From Granulicella aggregans (GTDB lineage: Bacteria; Acidobacteriota; Terriglobia; Terriglobales; Acidobacteriaceae), in assembly GCF_025685565.1 (NCBI RefSeq), contig NZ_JAGSYE010000002.1, positions 1,352,591 through 1,416,590 on the forward strand: 64,000 nt of DNA. The letters are read 5' to 3'. Positions 44,611-54,046 of this stretch are shown piece by piece. Both the position numbers and the translations under genes were made by a program. How positions within the stretch are numbered: position 1 is the first letter of the stretch; each line of letters begins with the position of its first letter. The notes under the pieces were generated by a model, which saw only the letters and a program-made list of their open reading frames with translations, was not told the origin of the DNA and made no database searches.

Positions 44611-45582
44611 ATGCAGCAGAGGTTCAAAACAAGGCATTTGGAAGCGGTTATCACTTTGGCCGAGGAGATGCACTTCGGCCGCGCGGCGGAGCGGGTCGGG
44701 TTGTCCCAATCGGGCCTTTCCCGGTGCATTCAGAGCGCAGAACACGAGGCAAATGCCAAGCTATTCGAGCGCGATCGGCGTTCAATCGAAATCACAGATG
44801 CTGGCCGATCCTACGTGGAACACGCACGTATCTCTCTCGCCCATGGGGAGAGAGCAATTCGGTCGGCTAGAGAGACGAAGGACAGGGCCGGGCATTTTCT
44901 GGAGATCGGAAAGTCACCGGATGTGGACCCCGTCCTGGTAGAGGTTCTCTACTCCATCAGATTGCCCCTTTACTCTGATCTGCAAATCAGCATTCACAGT
45001 GAGCCTTCTTCCGATCTGGCACACGGGCTGATGAGCGCTGACCTTGATGTAGCGCTCATCACGCAGCCTGAGCGAAACGCAAAACTGACGATGACCAAGC
45101 TGGCGGAGACGCCGCTTCACATCGTCGTACCACGCGAGCACAGCCTCGCATCGAAGAGCGCAATCAAACTGGCAGACCTTCGTGATGAGCGCTGGATCAT
45201 CTACCAGCAGCGGACACATCCGTTGCTTTACGAGAGGATTATGAAACTGATGCGGGATGAGCATATCCATCCGAAGCATATTGACCGGATACTTTACGCG
45301 GACGAGGCGGAGCACTTGCTGATGGCTAGCCGTGGAGTTGCGCTACTGACCAAGGCGAGTGCCCTGAAACTCGATGGAAAGCGGCTTGTCGCCAAACCTC
45401 TGGAGGAGGATGCGCTGTGCCTGGACGAGTGGATCGCTGCGCGCGGGGACGATAATTCACGGCTTGTCAGCGAGTTCGTTCGCGCATTCGTCACCCGTTC
45501 GACAATCGTCCTGCAGCCATCGCAAATGATCCTGCCGATCGAGAAGAACGGCTCGCCGTCCGCAACGTGCTCATCGTCGTAG
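44611..45582 (+). CDS. LysR-family transcriptional regulator
   Basis: This 323-residue LTTR has the N-terminal helix-turn-helix FGRAAERVGLSQSGLSRCIQS and a two-lobed effector domain (ISIHSEPSSDLAHGL ... DVALITQPE ... IVVPREHSLAS ... YADEAEHLLMASRGVAL). It is divergent from the excisionase gene, and a T-N11-A palindrome lies in the shared upstream region. That palindrome is repeated before the ParB-like gene, so this regulator probably controls at least those two genes of the element. The effector is unknown. The last 25 residues are less conserved. Confidence 0.9.
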   Translation: MQQRFKTRHLEAVITLAEEMHFGRAAERVGLSQSGLSRCIQSAEHEANAKLFERDRRSIEITDAGRSYVEHARISLAHGERAIRSARETKDRAGHFLEIGKSPDVDPVLVEVLYSIRLPLYSDLQISIHSEPSSDLAHGLMSADLDVALITQPERNAKLTMTKLAETPLHIVVPREHSLASKSAIKLADLRDERWIIYQQRTHPLLYERIMKLMRDEHIHPKHIDRILYADEAEHLLMASRGVALLTKASALKLDGKRLVAKPLEEDALCLDEWIAARGDDNSRLVSEFVRAFVTRSTIVLQPSQMILPIEKNGSPSATCSSS

Positions 45583-45587
45583 CTTGT

Positions 45588-45860
45588 TCAAAGCTCGTCG
45601 GGTGCGAAGAAGCTCATTGGCTTTTTATAGACCTTGCAGATGGCCCAGAGTTCGGCCACGTCAATCGCTCGTTCCCCGGACTCGCACTTGTTCAGGTAGG
45701 AATGTGCCATCCCTAACTTGAGGGAAACTTCCCGTTGCGTCAGGCCGGCCTCTAGCCGCGCAGAAATTAGTTTAGACAAGACTCCGGCGTAGTAATCTCT
45801 CATCGCGGGACTGCGCCCCTTCCGAGATTTCCGAGCCTCCGGTTTCGCTTTTTCTGCCAC
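45588..45860 (-). CDS. XRE-family helix-turn-helix regulator
   Basis: This 90-residue protein has a Cro/C1-type helix-turn-helix: SARLEAGLTQREVSLKLGMA followed by SYLNKCESGERAIDVAELW. A basic N-terminal stretch (KPEARKSRKGRS) precedes it. Its stop codon is 6 bases from the convergent lysR gene, and it diverges from the 80-residue gene at 45909. It is a typical element-borne repressor; the target is not defined. Confidence 0.85.
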   Translation of the reverse strand: MAEKAKPEARKSRKGRSPAMRDYYAGVLSKLISARLEAGLTQREVSLKLGMAHSYLNKCESGERAIDVAELWAICKVYKKPMSFFAPDEL

Positions 45861-45908
45861 ATAGGAAGTGTGGTGAACGGTTGACCCGATCCCCTAATAA
45901 GGGACATT

Positions 45909-46151
45909 ATGGATCGATCGAAACGAGGCGAGCTGATGTCAGAATCGAAGCTGGAATTCCCCGAAGTCGTTGGCAAGATGGTCGCCGAACTGTCCGTCAT
46001 TGAGGACCCCGAGTTCGGGAAAGAAGTTCTGGTTCGATTCGCGGATGGCACCCAGCTTTCAATCGCCGTCGGCGTTCGTCAGGTAATCGACGCGAGGTAC
46101 TGCAACGAAGAGATGCCAGACCTTCCTATTTCTCACCGGCAATCACTCTGA
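45909..46151 (+). CDS. small hypothetical protein
   Basis: This 80-residue protein has a beta-rich core (FGKEVLVRFADGTQLSIAV) and the tail ARYCNEEMPDLP. Its DGTQLSIAV pattern reminds me of small acidobacterial proteins of unknown function. A start at 45936 (MSESKLEFPE) behind GAGGCGAG is also possible. It is divergent from the XRE gene and precedes the UDG-like gene on the same strand. Confidence 0.55.
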   Translation: MDRSKRGELMSESKLEFPEVVGKMVAELSVIEDPEFGKEVLVRFADGTQLSIAVGVRQVIDARYCNEEMPDLPISHRQSL

Positions 46152-46275
46152 GCAGATTTAGGACTCTCACCACGTTTTGTTGTCTGGGCAAAGCGGCATC
46201 CCGGCAGCGTTGCTCCGAGTGGGTGTTTACCATTGACTCTTGGAAATCACCCTGCAAGAGAAGGATACGCGGCCT

Positions 46276-47055
46276 ATGAGTGAACTCCAGCAACTTCTGG
46301 GTGAAATTTCCCACTGCCCCGTCGTGCGTGAAATCCGCCTCGGAAACTCGACTTCCTCTTGCGCCTGTCGCCAAATTGTCAGCGTTCAGACCGGAGCGGA
46401 TTTCCAGGTGCCTGAGCCGTGGTCTGGACAGATCGACATCGCGCCTCTGCTCTTCATTAGCTCGAATCCATCGATTGATGAACACGAGGATTACCCATAC
46501 GCATCTTGGGAATTCTCCAAAACGGCGGACTTCTTTAGCAACCGGTTTGCGCTGGCTTCTGGATGGGTGAAAGATGGGCTTTACCCCCGCCAGATTGATG
46601 GCTCCTGGAGCAAAGATTGGGTACGTTTCTGGGCGTCCGCTAGGGGGCGGTCGCGCGAGATCTTGCAGAGGAAAATCGAGCCGGGAATAGATTTTGCGCT
46701 GACGGAAGTCGTCCATTGCAAATCGCGCAGAGAATATGGGGTCAGTGAGGCGCGGGACGAATGCGCCAACCGCTATCTTCAGAGGGTAATCTCTGTGTCG
46801 GCTGCGAAACTCCTGATTGTGTACGGCAAACAAGCAGAGGGTGTGGTTCGTCGTCATTTTGGTCCTGCGATGACGGCTCTCGGGCACGGTCTCAGTCTTA
46901 TATTGATCGGAGATAGACCTCGAATGCTGGTGTTCTTGCCTCATCCGAATGAGCGTGGTTCGAAAAAGACTGTAGAGTCGAACGTCGGGACTAAGGGCCT
47001 CACCCTGATTCGTGCCCACGTCAAGGGACGCGACGTTGTGGACGAAGGAGACTGA
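46276..47055 (+). CDS. uracil-DNA-glycosylase-superfamily-like protein (tentative)
   Basis: The order of motifs in this 259-residue protein fits the UDG fold. PLLFISSNPS stands at the place of the GxxPG loop, ALTEVVHCKSR and ARDECANRYLQRVI correspond to the second strand and helix with the Cys, LLIVYGKQA is next, and FLPHPNERG is at the place of the HPSP-type loop. UDG-like proteins remove uracil or modified bases, and variants occur in defence loci. No catalytic residue can be assigned with certainty. The ATG at 46276 is chosen; an upstream TTG at 46240 is possible. Convergent with the DrmC-like gene. Confidence 0.5.
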   Translation: MSELQQLLGEISHCPVVREIRLGNSTSSCACRQIVSVQTGADFQVPEPWSGQIDIAPLLFISSNPSIDEHEDYPYASWEFSKTADFFSNRFALASGWVKDGLYPRQIDGSWSKDWVRFWASARGRSREILQRKIEPGIDFALTEVVHCKSRREYGVSEARDECANRYLQRVISVSAAKLLIVYGKQAEGVVRRHFGPAMTALGHGLSLILIGDRPRMLVFLPHPNERGSKKTVESNVGTKGLTLIRAHVKGRDVVDEGD

Positions 47056-47164
47056 ATCGTGGTGCGAGCGGGGTATAGCGTGCGTTACGATTCAGCGTGA
47101 ACGGGACGGAGATAAAAGCAAAAATCGGGGACGCCTCGTTTGTTTCGACGCGTTACGTTGCAGA

Positions 47165-47641
47165 TCATATGGCGCGTTCGCATATGCCATCGCTGACTAA
47201 ATCAGCCAAGAAGGACGTGGCCTGCCTCGCCAACATCGAGGACCTGATCAAAACTCCTAATTCCACGTTGCGATTCTGAGCCGCCTCAGTAAAATTTGCA
47301 GACGACACGAATAGTTCCGCTTGGTCGAGAATTACACACTTGGCGTGAAATGCCACTGACGGCCCCATGGGGGCATCCAATGGCCGTCGGTCATAATAGA
47401 CCTCGGGTAGGCGATGATTCTCGGGCCAGTGGCGTGTCGTGAATTCCTGAGCGAAACGTTTGACCGAGGCAACAGAGGATGCGTCTTCTAGTCGCACAGC
47501 GAGATTCAGGAAGAGACGGACCTGTAGCGACGGTTTTTGCTCCATGCGCATTGCAAGCTCTTGAAAAATTCTTTTTCCCTGATGGACCGCATAACCGGCG
47601 ACCGTCACGCTTAGTTCTGCCCGCTTGAAGAGATCGGTCAC
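47165..47641 (-). CDS. DrmC-like phospholipase-D-family nuclease (short)
   Basis: This 158-residue protein has one HKD motif, H99-x-K101-x4-D106 (FHAKCVILD), followed by SSANFTEAAQ and RNVELG. The strand LSVTVAGYAV at the start also fits. These features match DrmC of DISARM systems. It is shorter than the DrmC proteins I know, lacking an N-terminal region. PLD nucleases of this kind act as dimers that pair two HKD motifs. Translation starts at a GTG that overlaps the stop of the DrmD-like gene (GTGA), so the two are coupled. No DrmA, DrmB or methyltransferase genes are nearby. Confidence 0.75.
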   Translation of the reverse strand: MTDLFKRAELSVTVAGYAVHQGKRIFQELAMRMEQKPSLQVRLFLNLAVRLEDASSVASVKRFAQEFTTRHWPENHRLPEVYYDRRPLDAPMGPSVAFHAKCVILDQAELFVSSANFTEAAQNRNVELGVLIRSSMLARQATSFLADLVSDGICERAI

Positions 47642-50600
47642 AACAACTCGGGTACGCGCTGGCTATCTTCCAGCTTCTTCTCCAAGATGTGCTTCCTCTG
47701 CGACTCCAAGAGAGTCCGCATTTGGCGGGACTCATCTTCGCCACGCTTGGACAACTTCTCGGTAGCTTCCTTGGCATACTCCAATCCGCGCTCCTGAAGA
47801 TGCGGGAGCAATTCTTCGATGTCGCGGCTGACAGAGTGCCTCAGAGTTGCTTCGATAGTTTCGTTGGGCGTTCCGCCTGAGAGAAGAGCCTTCTCCAGAA
47901 GATCCAACGTCTTTAATTCCGCCTCCCTTGCGTAAGGCAAGAGTGGCGATTTCCGAATGGCGGGGTCGGTCCACCGCGCGGTGACGACAATGATCTCTTC
48001 GTGAAGGCGTGCCGCGCCTGGTCCGTAAAGTGCCAAACGACCAAGGAGCAACACACGAGGGATCGCATCGCGCGTTTGCGCTAGACATGCTCGTGAGAGG
48101 TCATGGTGGACAAAGCCCTGTGAAAGGAAACGACCGAGAAGACGCTGAACCACCCTCTGTTCAAGGTGGAGTTGAACGACTTCGTCGGTCACAATGCCTG
48201 GGTCTTCAAAGACGATAGGGCGAATCGGAGAGGTTCGGCGCCATTCAAAGAGCCGTTGATCGCGAGGTTTGGGTGTGCGGAGACTATCCATCGTCTCAGC
48301 CCAGGACGATTGGGTGTCGTCCAATTTCGGCAAGATGAATTGACCATTCCCGGTCGCAATCAGCGGCGGTGCGTTCAACAATTCCAAGGCGCAGGATATG
48401 GCCGCTCGGAAATGGTCTTCATCGAGACCCACTTCTCTTTGCGAACGCTCCATCATTGACCGGAGTTGGTCGATTGATACCCGCAGCTCGTTTTGGCGTT
48501 CCCTGGTTGATTCAAGCTCTTCTTTGATGTTTCCCGACTTCTCATCGTCAAGTTGGGCTGATTCGATCTCGCGTTCGAGTTGATCGATCTCCCTGCGCCT
48601 TATGCCATGCTTCAGGAGTTCGTCCAACTCGTCATCGATGACTTGCGAGAGACTGCCGAGTTCCTCTCGGATCGTCTTCGTCTTTCGGACGACCGTTTCG
48701 AGGATGCGGTCTTCGGGACGCTGCTCGTATACAAAGTAGTAACAATAGACCTCCGATGCCGGCTGCAACTTGCGGTCAATGCGGCCATTCCGTTGCTCCA
48801 TTCTGCTCGGATTCCACGGGACATCGAAGTGAAAGAGATGATTGCAGTGCGCCTGGAGGTTCAACCCCTCACGCGCGGCGTCAGTCGCAATCAGAATCCG
48901 GACCGGGTGGGTGTCTGGATCGGCATTGAACGCCTTTTTGATTTGATCGCGCTCATCGCTTGCCGTGGAGCCTCGAAAGGTTCTGATACGTGGAAGTGGA
49001 TCGTCGGTATCCGCGATTGCTGCACGGAGCGATTGCTCTAGGTAACGAAGTGTGTCTTCATACTCGGTGAAGATGATGATTCTTGTTCGGTTCCAAATTC
49101 CCCCTGAACACATCTTCGACCTTATCCATTCGATCAGGTTCCTGACTCGCGCGTCTGGGACGAACCTGTGCGCCTCGGCGAGCTCCGACATCTGCCTGAG
49201 TAGATCTTGTTCAAGTGAGTCCTCGTGGGCAGGGAGAACGGCGGCGGTCGCCTTCTCAAACTGCAAATCCTCTTCCGCCGCGAGATCGGGTCCGCTGACG
49301 AGCGCCCTTTCGTCGTCGCTACTGAGTCCGCCTTTCAGCAGGTCAAGATCGCTCCGCCCAGGGATTGAGCTCGGCATCAGGTTCTTCCGCTGCTTCTCCA
49401 CGGTCCGCTGATGGACCTTAAGTGTCCGCGCGAATGCTTCGATAGAGGAGAAAAGTCTTTGCTGCAACCCGCAAATGAGAAGTCCGGACGCTGCTTGCGC
49501 CTTCTTGGTTTGATTCTCAAGGCGTGCCTCTCGGGCCTCTTGGTACTTTGAAAGGAGGGATGCGAGTCGGAGTTCTGGCGTATCGAGGGGCAGGTCACGA
49601 AGGGTGATTTGATCGACGATCCGCTTTGGAAAGCCTCCCTGAATCTCTCGAAGATCCTCTTTGATTCTCCTCACCATGACGTCTTCGCGATTCTGCTTTG
49701 TGACCTTCACTCCCCGGCAGAAACGTTGAGGATCGAGAATCTCTAGTAGCGCCGAGAAACTGTTTGAATGCCCGTTGTGCGGCGTGGCCGAAAGGAATAG
49801 CCGGTGTTCGAAGCACGGTGCCAAAGCGCGAACCGCGTGCGTAGTCTGCGAATCGATGGCATATTTCTGACCGCCAGCAGGGGCGGCATGGTGAGCCTCA
49901 TCAAGTATGAGCAGTGTCCCCGGCCGAAACGTCCCAAGCCAGTCGCGAAGGCTTGCGGTATATGCTTCGTCAATCAGTAAACGGTGGGAGATGAGAAACC
50001 GGGAATGCGTAGACCAAGGATTGACACTGAAGCCGCGCTCCCGTCTGACTCGCTGAACGTATTCCTTGTCGAGAATCTCGAATTGAAGTCCGAACCGGGA
50101 AGCCAATTCTTCCTGCCATTGCAGGAGCATCGACGGCGGACAACTGACCACTATCTCCTTTATTTTCTTTCTGAGGAGCAGTTCACGCGCAATCAGCCCA
50201 GCCTCGATCGTCTTGCCGAGGCCCACGTCGTCAGCTATGAAGAGATTTACTCTCGGCAATCGGAGAGCTTTGCGGAGCGGTTCTAACTGGTACGGGTCGA
50301 GCGTGATCCCGGCTCTGAAGGGTGCCTGGAGGAGCCGTGGATCGGTCGAAGTGACGCAGTTCCAACGTAATGTGTTGAGGTAGGCGGCGAAGCGCGGAGC
50401 CGGATCGAAGCCCCGATCAGCTATTCGCGACCAGTTCTCAGCGTTTCGAACCTCGGCATCCAGTTCGTTTTCCCAGAGCACGTCCAGAGACTGCCCTTGG
50501 GCATCGTCATCAACGCACGACAATCGGACGAGAGTTGCCTCGCCTTGTCTCGGTGGGGGGACGACCTGTTCGACGAGATAAAGACGTTGGCGAACATGCA

Positions 50601-50688
50601 CAATTGCCCCCGCCTCCGGGAGTACCGGATTCTGGATCGAAAATGCGGGAATCACAATAGGAGAAGGATACAACCACCGGCGGTACAA
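47638..50688 (-). CDS. DrmD-like SNF2-family helicase
   Basis: The roughly 1,016-residue SF2 helicase has Walker A DDVGLGKT (153-160), a DEAH box at 263-266 (LILDEAHHAAP), FLSATPHNG and the C-terminal motif EQRNGRIDR. The N-terminal strand AGAIVHVRQRLYLV and a charged coiled coil after the helicase core resemble DrmD of class 1 DISARM. DISARM restricts phage DNA together with DrmA, DrmB, DrmC and a methyltransferase; only a DrmC-like nuclease follows here. The start is uncertain: TTG at 50688 opens the longest frame, GTG at 50655 is possible, and neither has a clear ribosome site. Confidence 0.85.
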   Translation of the reverse strand: MYRRWLYPSPIVIPAFSIQNPVLPEAGAIVHVRQRLYLVEQVVPPPRQGEATLVRLSCVDDDAQGQSLDVLWENELDAEVRNAENWSRIADRGFDPAPRFAAYLNTLRWNCVTSTDPRLLQAPFRAGITLDPYQLEPLRKALRLPRVNLFIADDVGLGKTIEAGLIARELLLRKKIKEIVVSCPPSMLLQWQEELASRFGLQFEILDKEYVQRVRRERGFSVNPWSTHSRFLISHRLLIDEAYTASLRDWLGTFRPGTLLILDEAHHAAPAGGQKYAIDSQTTHAVRALAPCFEHRLFLSATPHNGHSNSFSALLEILDPQRFCRGVKVTKQNREDVMVRRIKEDLREIQGGFPKRIVDQITLRDLPLDTPELRLASLLSKYQEAREARLENQTKKAQAASGLLICGLQQRLFSSIEAFARTLKVHQRTVEKQRKNLMPSSIPGRSDLDLLKGGLSSDDERALVSGPDLAAEEDLQFEKATAAVLPAHEDSLEQDLLRQMSELAEAHRFVPDARVRNLIEWIRSKMCSGGIWNRTRIIIFTEYEDTLRYLEQSLRAAIADTDDPLPRIRTFRGSTASDERDQIKKAFNADPDTHPVRILIATDAAREGLNLQAHCNHLFHFDVPWNPSRMEQRNGRIDRKLQPASEVYCYYFVYEQRPEDRILETVVRKTKTIREELGSLSQVIDDELDELLKHGIRRREIDQLEREIESAQLDDEKSGNIKEELESTRERQNELRVSIDQLRSMMERSQREVGLDEDHFRAAISCALELLNAPPLIATGNGQFILPKLDDTQSSWAETMDSLRTPKPRDQRLFEWRRTSPIRPIVFEDPGIVTDEVVQLHLEQRVVQRLLGRFLSQGFVHHDLSRACLAQTRDAIPRVLLLGRLALYGPGAARLHEEIIVVTARWTDPAIRKSPLLPYAREAELKTLDLLEKALLSGGTPNETIEATLRHSVSRDIEELLPHLQERGLEYAKEATEKLSKRGEDESRQMRTLLESQRKHILEKKLEDSQRVPELL

Positions 50689-50760
50689 CCCGAAGACTCG
50701 GGCATCTACATGGACCGGCTATGGCAGTTCTGCAGGAAAGCAAACCATCCCCGGTTTCCC

Positions 50761-51048
50761 TTATGGTGGGCTGTCTTGCTCCGACCCGCCCTCATAAATC
50801 GGCACGTCTCGATGTGGGAAGAGGTTTTCATGTCTCCGCAGCAGTTCGTGCATGACCCGGATGCTGATGCGTGCCGCGAAGCTGACTTCCTTATCCAGTT
50901 CCACGTCTACGTCTGAAAATTGGGCGTCGGTGGACGATTTCGCTACCCATTTCGCAGTACGGATTGCGACGATCAACGCGGTGGCGATGATGATGGACGG
51001 ACCGAGTTTCGGCCAATCTGGGCGGCGCTCATTTCCGACAACTTTCAT
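50761..51048 (-). CDS. small single-helix membrane protein
   Basis: This 95-residue protein from ATG 51048 has one membrane helix (about residues 15-31, GPSIIIATALIVAI) and a soluble part with a heptad-like stretch (ARISIRVMHELLRRH). It precedes the DrmD-like gene on the same strand by about 70 bases. No family is recognised. A longer frame to 51156 exists but has no better start signal. A role with the helicase-nuclease pair is possible by position only. Confidence 0.45.
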   Translation of the reverse strand: MKVVGNERRPDWPKLGPSIIIATALIVAIRTAKWVAKSSTDAQFSDVDVELDKEVSFAARISIRVMHELLRRHENLFPHRDVPIYEGGSEQDSPP

Positions 51049-51366
51049 TGGTCGAGTATAGGCGAAGAATCGGCGAATATGCCACAATGAGTAATCCGCC
51101 GCGAGGCGGGCATAGAGGCGTGTTGGCCCACAAAGCGATATCGCGGGAAGACCCACTCATTCAGGTTTTCTCCCTGCGATGTTGGGACGCGTCTCCTTGA
51201 AGAATTCGCTCGGGCACGTCCTGCGGACTACACTTTTCTCGAACCGAAGGACTTCAGCGATCTCCGCAGTTCAGCGTTTGGCGGTATCGCGGTATCGCCG
51301 TATCGCCGAGTGGAATAGTTTTGCGGAACACGCCCTCGGCTGCACGCGTTGTGGTGAGGTTTAGCT

Positions 51367-52086
51367 ATGTGTGGACGATACGTGAGACGAAGTGACAAAC
51401 AAAAGATCGCTGAGCATTTCCATGCAAACCCTAGCCCGCAGGATTTGCCGATGCCTGCGGCAGACTACAACGTCGCGCCTACTACTCATCAACCCATCAT
51501 TCGGCAGAGCAAAGAAACCGGAGAGCGCGAGCTTATCTTGGCTCGTTGGGGCCTCGTGCCGTTCTTCACAAAAGATTTGAAAGAGATCAAGGGGCTATCG
51601 ACCATCAACGCTCGGGCGGAGACAATTGCCATGTCGCGCACTTGGCGCGAGCCAATGAAGAAGCGACGCTGCCTGATTCCGGTAAACGCTTTTTATGAAT
51701 GGCCGCAAGAGGGCAAGCCTCCAAAGCAGCCGTATGCCTTTGAGTTGTCGAGCGGAAATCTGTTCGCCTTCGCCGGCATTTGGGACGCATGGAAGGACGG
51801 GGAGGGCCACTGGCTCCAGTCGTATGCCATCGTGACGACGGAGGCAAACGAGCTCATGTCACGAATTCATCCGCGAATGCCGGTCATTCTCCACTCACGG
51901 GATTACGACCGCTGGCTTGATCGAGACGAGACCGAGCAGCTACCCGTCGATCTGCTGCGGCCCTTCGAGTCGGACGCCATGGAGATGTATGAGGCGAATC
52001 CGAAGGTGAACAACGTTCGAAATAACGGGGCTGAACTAATGCGTCAAGCTGAACACGCCGCAGAATCTGGCCAGTTGCCCTTGTGA
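51367..52086 (+). CDS. SRAP/HMCES (YedK-type) abasic-site protein
   Basis: This 239-residue SRAP protein starts MCGRYVRR. Cys2 is the residue that forms a covalent link to abasic sites in single-stranded DNA. TINARAETIAMSRTW, RRCLIPVNAFYEW and IHPRMPVIL supply the conserved Asn, Glu and His. It shields abasic sites at forks and can reverse or self-release the link. It lies among defence-type genes, and chromosomal copies are also common, so its place here does not prove a defence role. Confidence 0.95.
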   Translation: MCGRYVRRSDKQKIAEHFHANPSPQDLPMPAADYNVAPTTHQPIIRQSKETGERELILARWGLVPFFTKDLKEIKGLSTINARAETIAMSRTWREPMKKRRCLIPVNAFYEWPQEGKPPKQPYAFELSSGNLFAFAGIWDAWKDGEGHWLQSYAIVTTEANELMSRIHPRMPVILHSRDYDRWLDRDETEQLPVDLLRPFESDAMEMYEANPKVNNVRNNGAELMRQAEHAAESGQLPL

Positions 52087-52243
52087 ACAACTTCCGACAA
52101 GCGGACTTATCGCTACGAACTTAGAGCCGAGGACCGGTTCTGAATGCGTCCACTTTGTCTGTAGTCGGGTGGCAACCGTACCTGCCGTGTATGCCAGCGC
52201 GCACCGAACTTGCATCGACTGTGCAGCATGAAGACAGATGATC

Positions 52244-54046
52244 TCAGTTCGATGGAACTCTCCAGACCTCTCTTGCTAAAGATGTAAGGAAATCCTGACG
52301 CTTCAAGACTGCTCCTTCATCCCACGCGAGAAACGATGGTAAGCCCGCAATTGCCTTGGTGATCTTATCTGCGACTCCAAAAGCGGGATGTTCGGCTTGA
52401 CAACGCACTAGAAGGAACTGCGACTGCGGATAGACTGTTTTTTTCTGAGAGTATGCCTTGTTTCCGAGAAGCCTGTTTATTGCCTGTTCGACGAGCACTA
52501 AATTTCCAATTCTGCTTGCGATATGCTCGTCTGCTTTCTCGCCAAACTCCGCCAGAGCTTCATCGCTTGGGTTCATTGGATAGATATGCTCGATGTCGTT
52601 ATTCGCAGCGTAGTAGTGCATCAGGTCCCCGTAGTTGCCGCCGTCCCCGTAAGCTCGCACATCAACGGCTTGGGTGAGCTTCGCAAGCATGTAGCGGAGG
52701 CGGAAGGCGCGAGTCTCCCATGAATACATTTTGCTCAGGGCGTTACCAAACTCACGCGATAGTTGAGACTTGCGAGCAGCGAAGTATTCACTGCAAAAGG
52801 CAGCAAATTCAGCATCGGTGATCTTGCGCAATTGCCTCGCCCCTTCAACTACGGAGCGCTCATAATCTCGCGTTGGCGTGTTCGTAATCAGATACGCAAA
52901 CATGAGGTTTTCAACCTCCTCCGTGAGGCGTTCAAAATTGAGTTTGTTCAGATTGCGACCTGAAAGCAGAAGAATGTAGTGCTGCCGGATCGCGCTGCCA
53001 CCGAAGATCCTGGTGTTTGCAATACCTCGACTGGGACTGCCGTCGGGATTTTGTCCTTTGGTGAAACCGGCATAGGCCCTGGATGCTTCAAGGAGCCGCT
53101 CGACAAATACTAAGGGATGCTTCTGGTGGCCGGTCTGCGACGCGTTCTTCAAGAACCAGTCGTAGATACCGTCCTCCTGTAGCTTCAGGTCGGCGACCTC
53201 AAATTCCGCGAAGATAAAGTACCGTAAGAATCGAAGGGGTTTCTCCCCGACGCCGTAGATTCCGTCCACTACTTGCTTCCATTTGTCCTTCAGGGCAGTG
53301 AACTGTTCCGGTGCCGCACTCATGAAAAGTAAATTCTTCAAGAGGTCCATGGCGTCCAAACCTGCGCCGCGGTCATTGACTGTCTCGAAAATCTTCAGAG
53401 CTTTAGCGACACTCGGCGTCTCGATCCGGATAAGTTTCACTTTGGCGGTCAAGTACGCATAGAAGCGAAGAATTTGGAGCGGATCGTCGTGAAACTGTGC
53501 GCGAAGGAATTCCCTGACTGTTTTGTAAGCGCCAGCGATGTTGGCTATCGAACGAGTGCCAATTTTCGGCGCTAAATTCCAATCTCCACGGGCGTAATGT
53601 TTCAGGACGCCTTGGCTGTCTTCGTACTGCAAGGTGAGGCGCTCGCGATGCGTTGTCTTGCCCTGCCAATCCATGCTGGCAGCTGCGATTTGCCCCGAGA
53701 GTTCGTCCGGTAACTGCGCATTGAGTTCAATCATGGCGTCTCGCACCGCACAAAGCGTAACGAACGAGGTCGTCATCCGCTGTTGGCCGTCAATCAACTC
53801 GAATACGTTGCTTGAGTCTGCGCACACGACAATGGTGCCAATGAAATACTCTGGCGCATTCTGCGCGGTCGCCAACTCATATTCAGTGAGGATGTCCCGA
53901 AGAAACTGTTCAACTTCGTCGCCCCGCTGGCCCTTTGCATCCGCCTCCCCCCACACGTATTCCCGCTGGTAATCCGGAACAGTGTAGAAGTCCTGAAAGG
54001 CGCGCTTCAACGTCATGTCTTCTGATTTGATCGACTGCTCTGGCAT
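52244..54046 (-). CDS. DUF262-DUF1524 protein (GmrSD/SspE-type nuclease)
   Basis: In this 600-residue single-chain protein the N-terminal DUF262 part has the PDYQREYVW segment (24-32) and the DGQQR nucleotide motif (86-90). The C-terminal DUF1524 part has the HNH-like DIEHIYP with His487, then RIGNLVLVE. This pairing is found in GmrSD type IV restriction enzymes and SspE-like defence proteins, which use NTP hydrolysis to license cutting of modified or phage DNA. All key residues are present, so it should be active. It stands alone on the minus strand. No DNA phosphorothioation genes are visible. Confidence 0.9.
   Translation of the reverse strand: MPEQSIKSEDMTLKRAFQDFYTVPDYQREYVWGEADAKGQRGDEVEQFLRDILTEYELATAQNAPEYFIGTIVVCADSSNVFELIDGQQRMTTSFVTLCAVRDAMIELNAQLPDELSGQIAAASMDWQGKTTHRERLTLQYEDSQGVLKHYARGDWNLAPKIGTRSIANIAGAYKTVREFLRAQFHDDPLQILRFYAYLTAKVKLIRIETPSVAKALKIFETVNDRGAGLDAMDLLKNLLFMSAAPEQFTALKDKWKQVVDGIYGVGEKPLRFLRYFIFAEFEVADLKLQEDGIYDWFLKNASQTGHQKHPLVFVERLLEASRAYAGFTKGQNPDGSPSRGIANTRIFGGSAIRQHYILLLSGRNLNKLNFERLTEEVENLMFAYLITNTPTRDYERSVVEGARQLRKITDAEFAAFCSEYFAARKSQLSREFGNALSKMYSWETRAFRLRYMLAKLTQAVDVRAYGDGGNYGDLMHYYAANNDIEHIYPMNPSDEALAEFGEKADEHIASRIGNLVLVEQAINRLLGNKAYSQKKTVYPQSQFLLVRCQAEHPAFGVADKITKAIAGLPSFLAWDEGAVLKRQDFLTSLAREVWRVPSN

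Noticed and set aside
46580..46600. Short match to the tRNA 3' end (TTACCCCCGCC) as a possible attR
   Set aside because: Only a few bases agree, it lies inside the UDG-like gene and it lacks the T-arm sequence.
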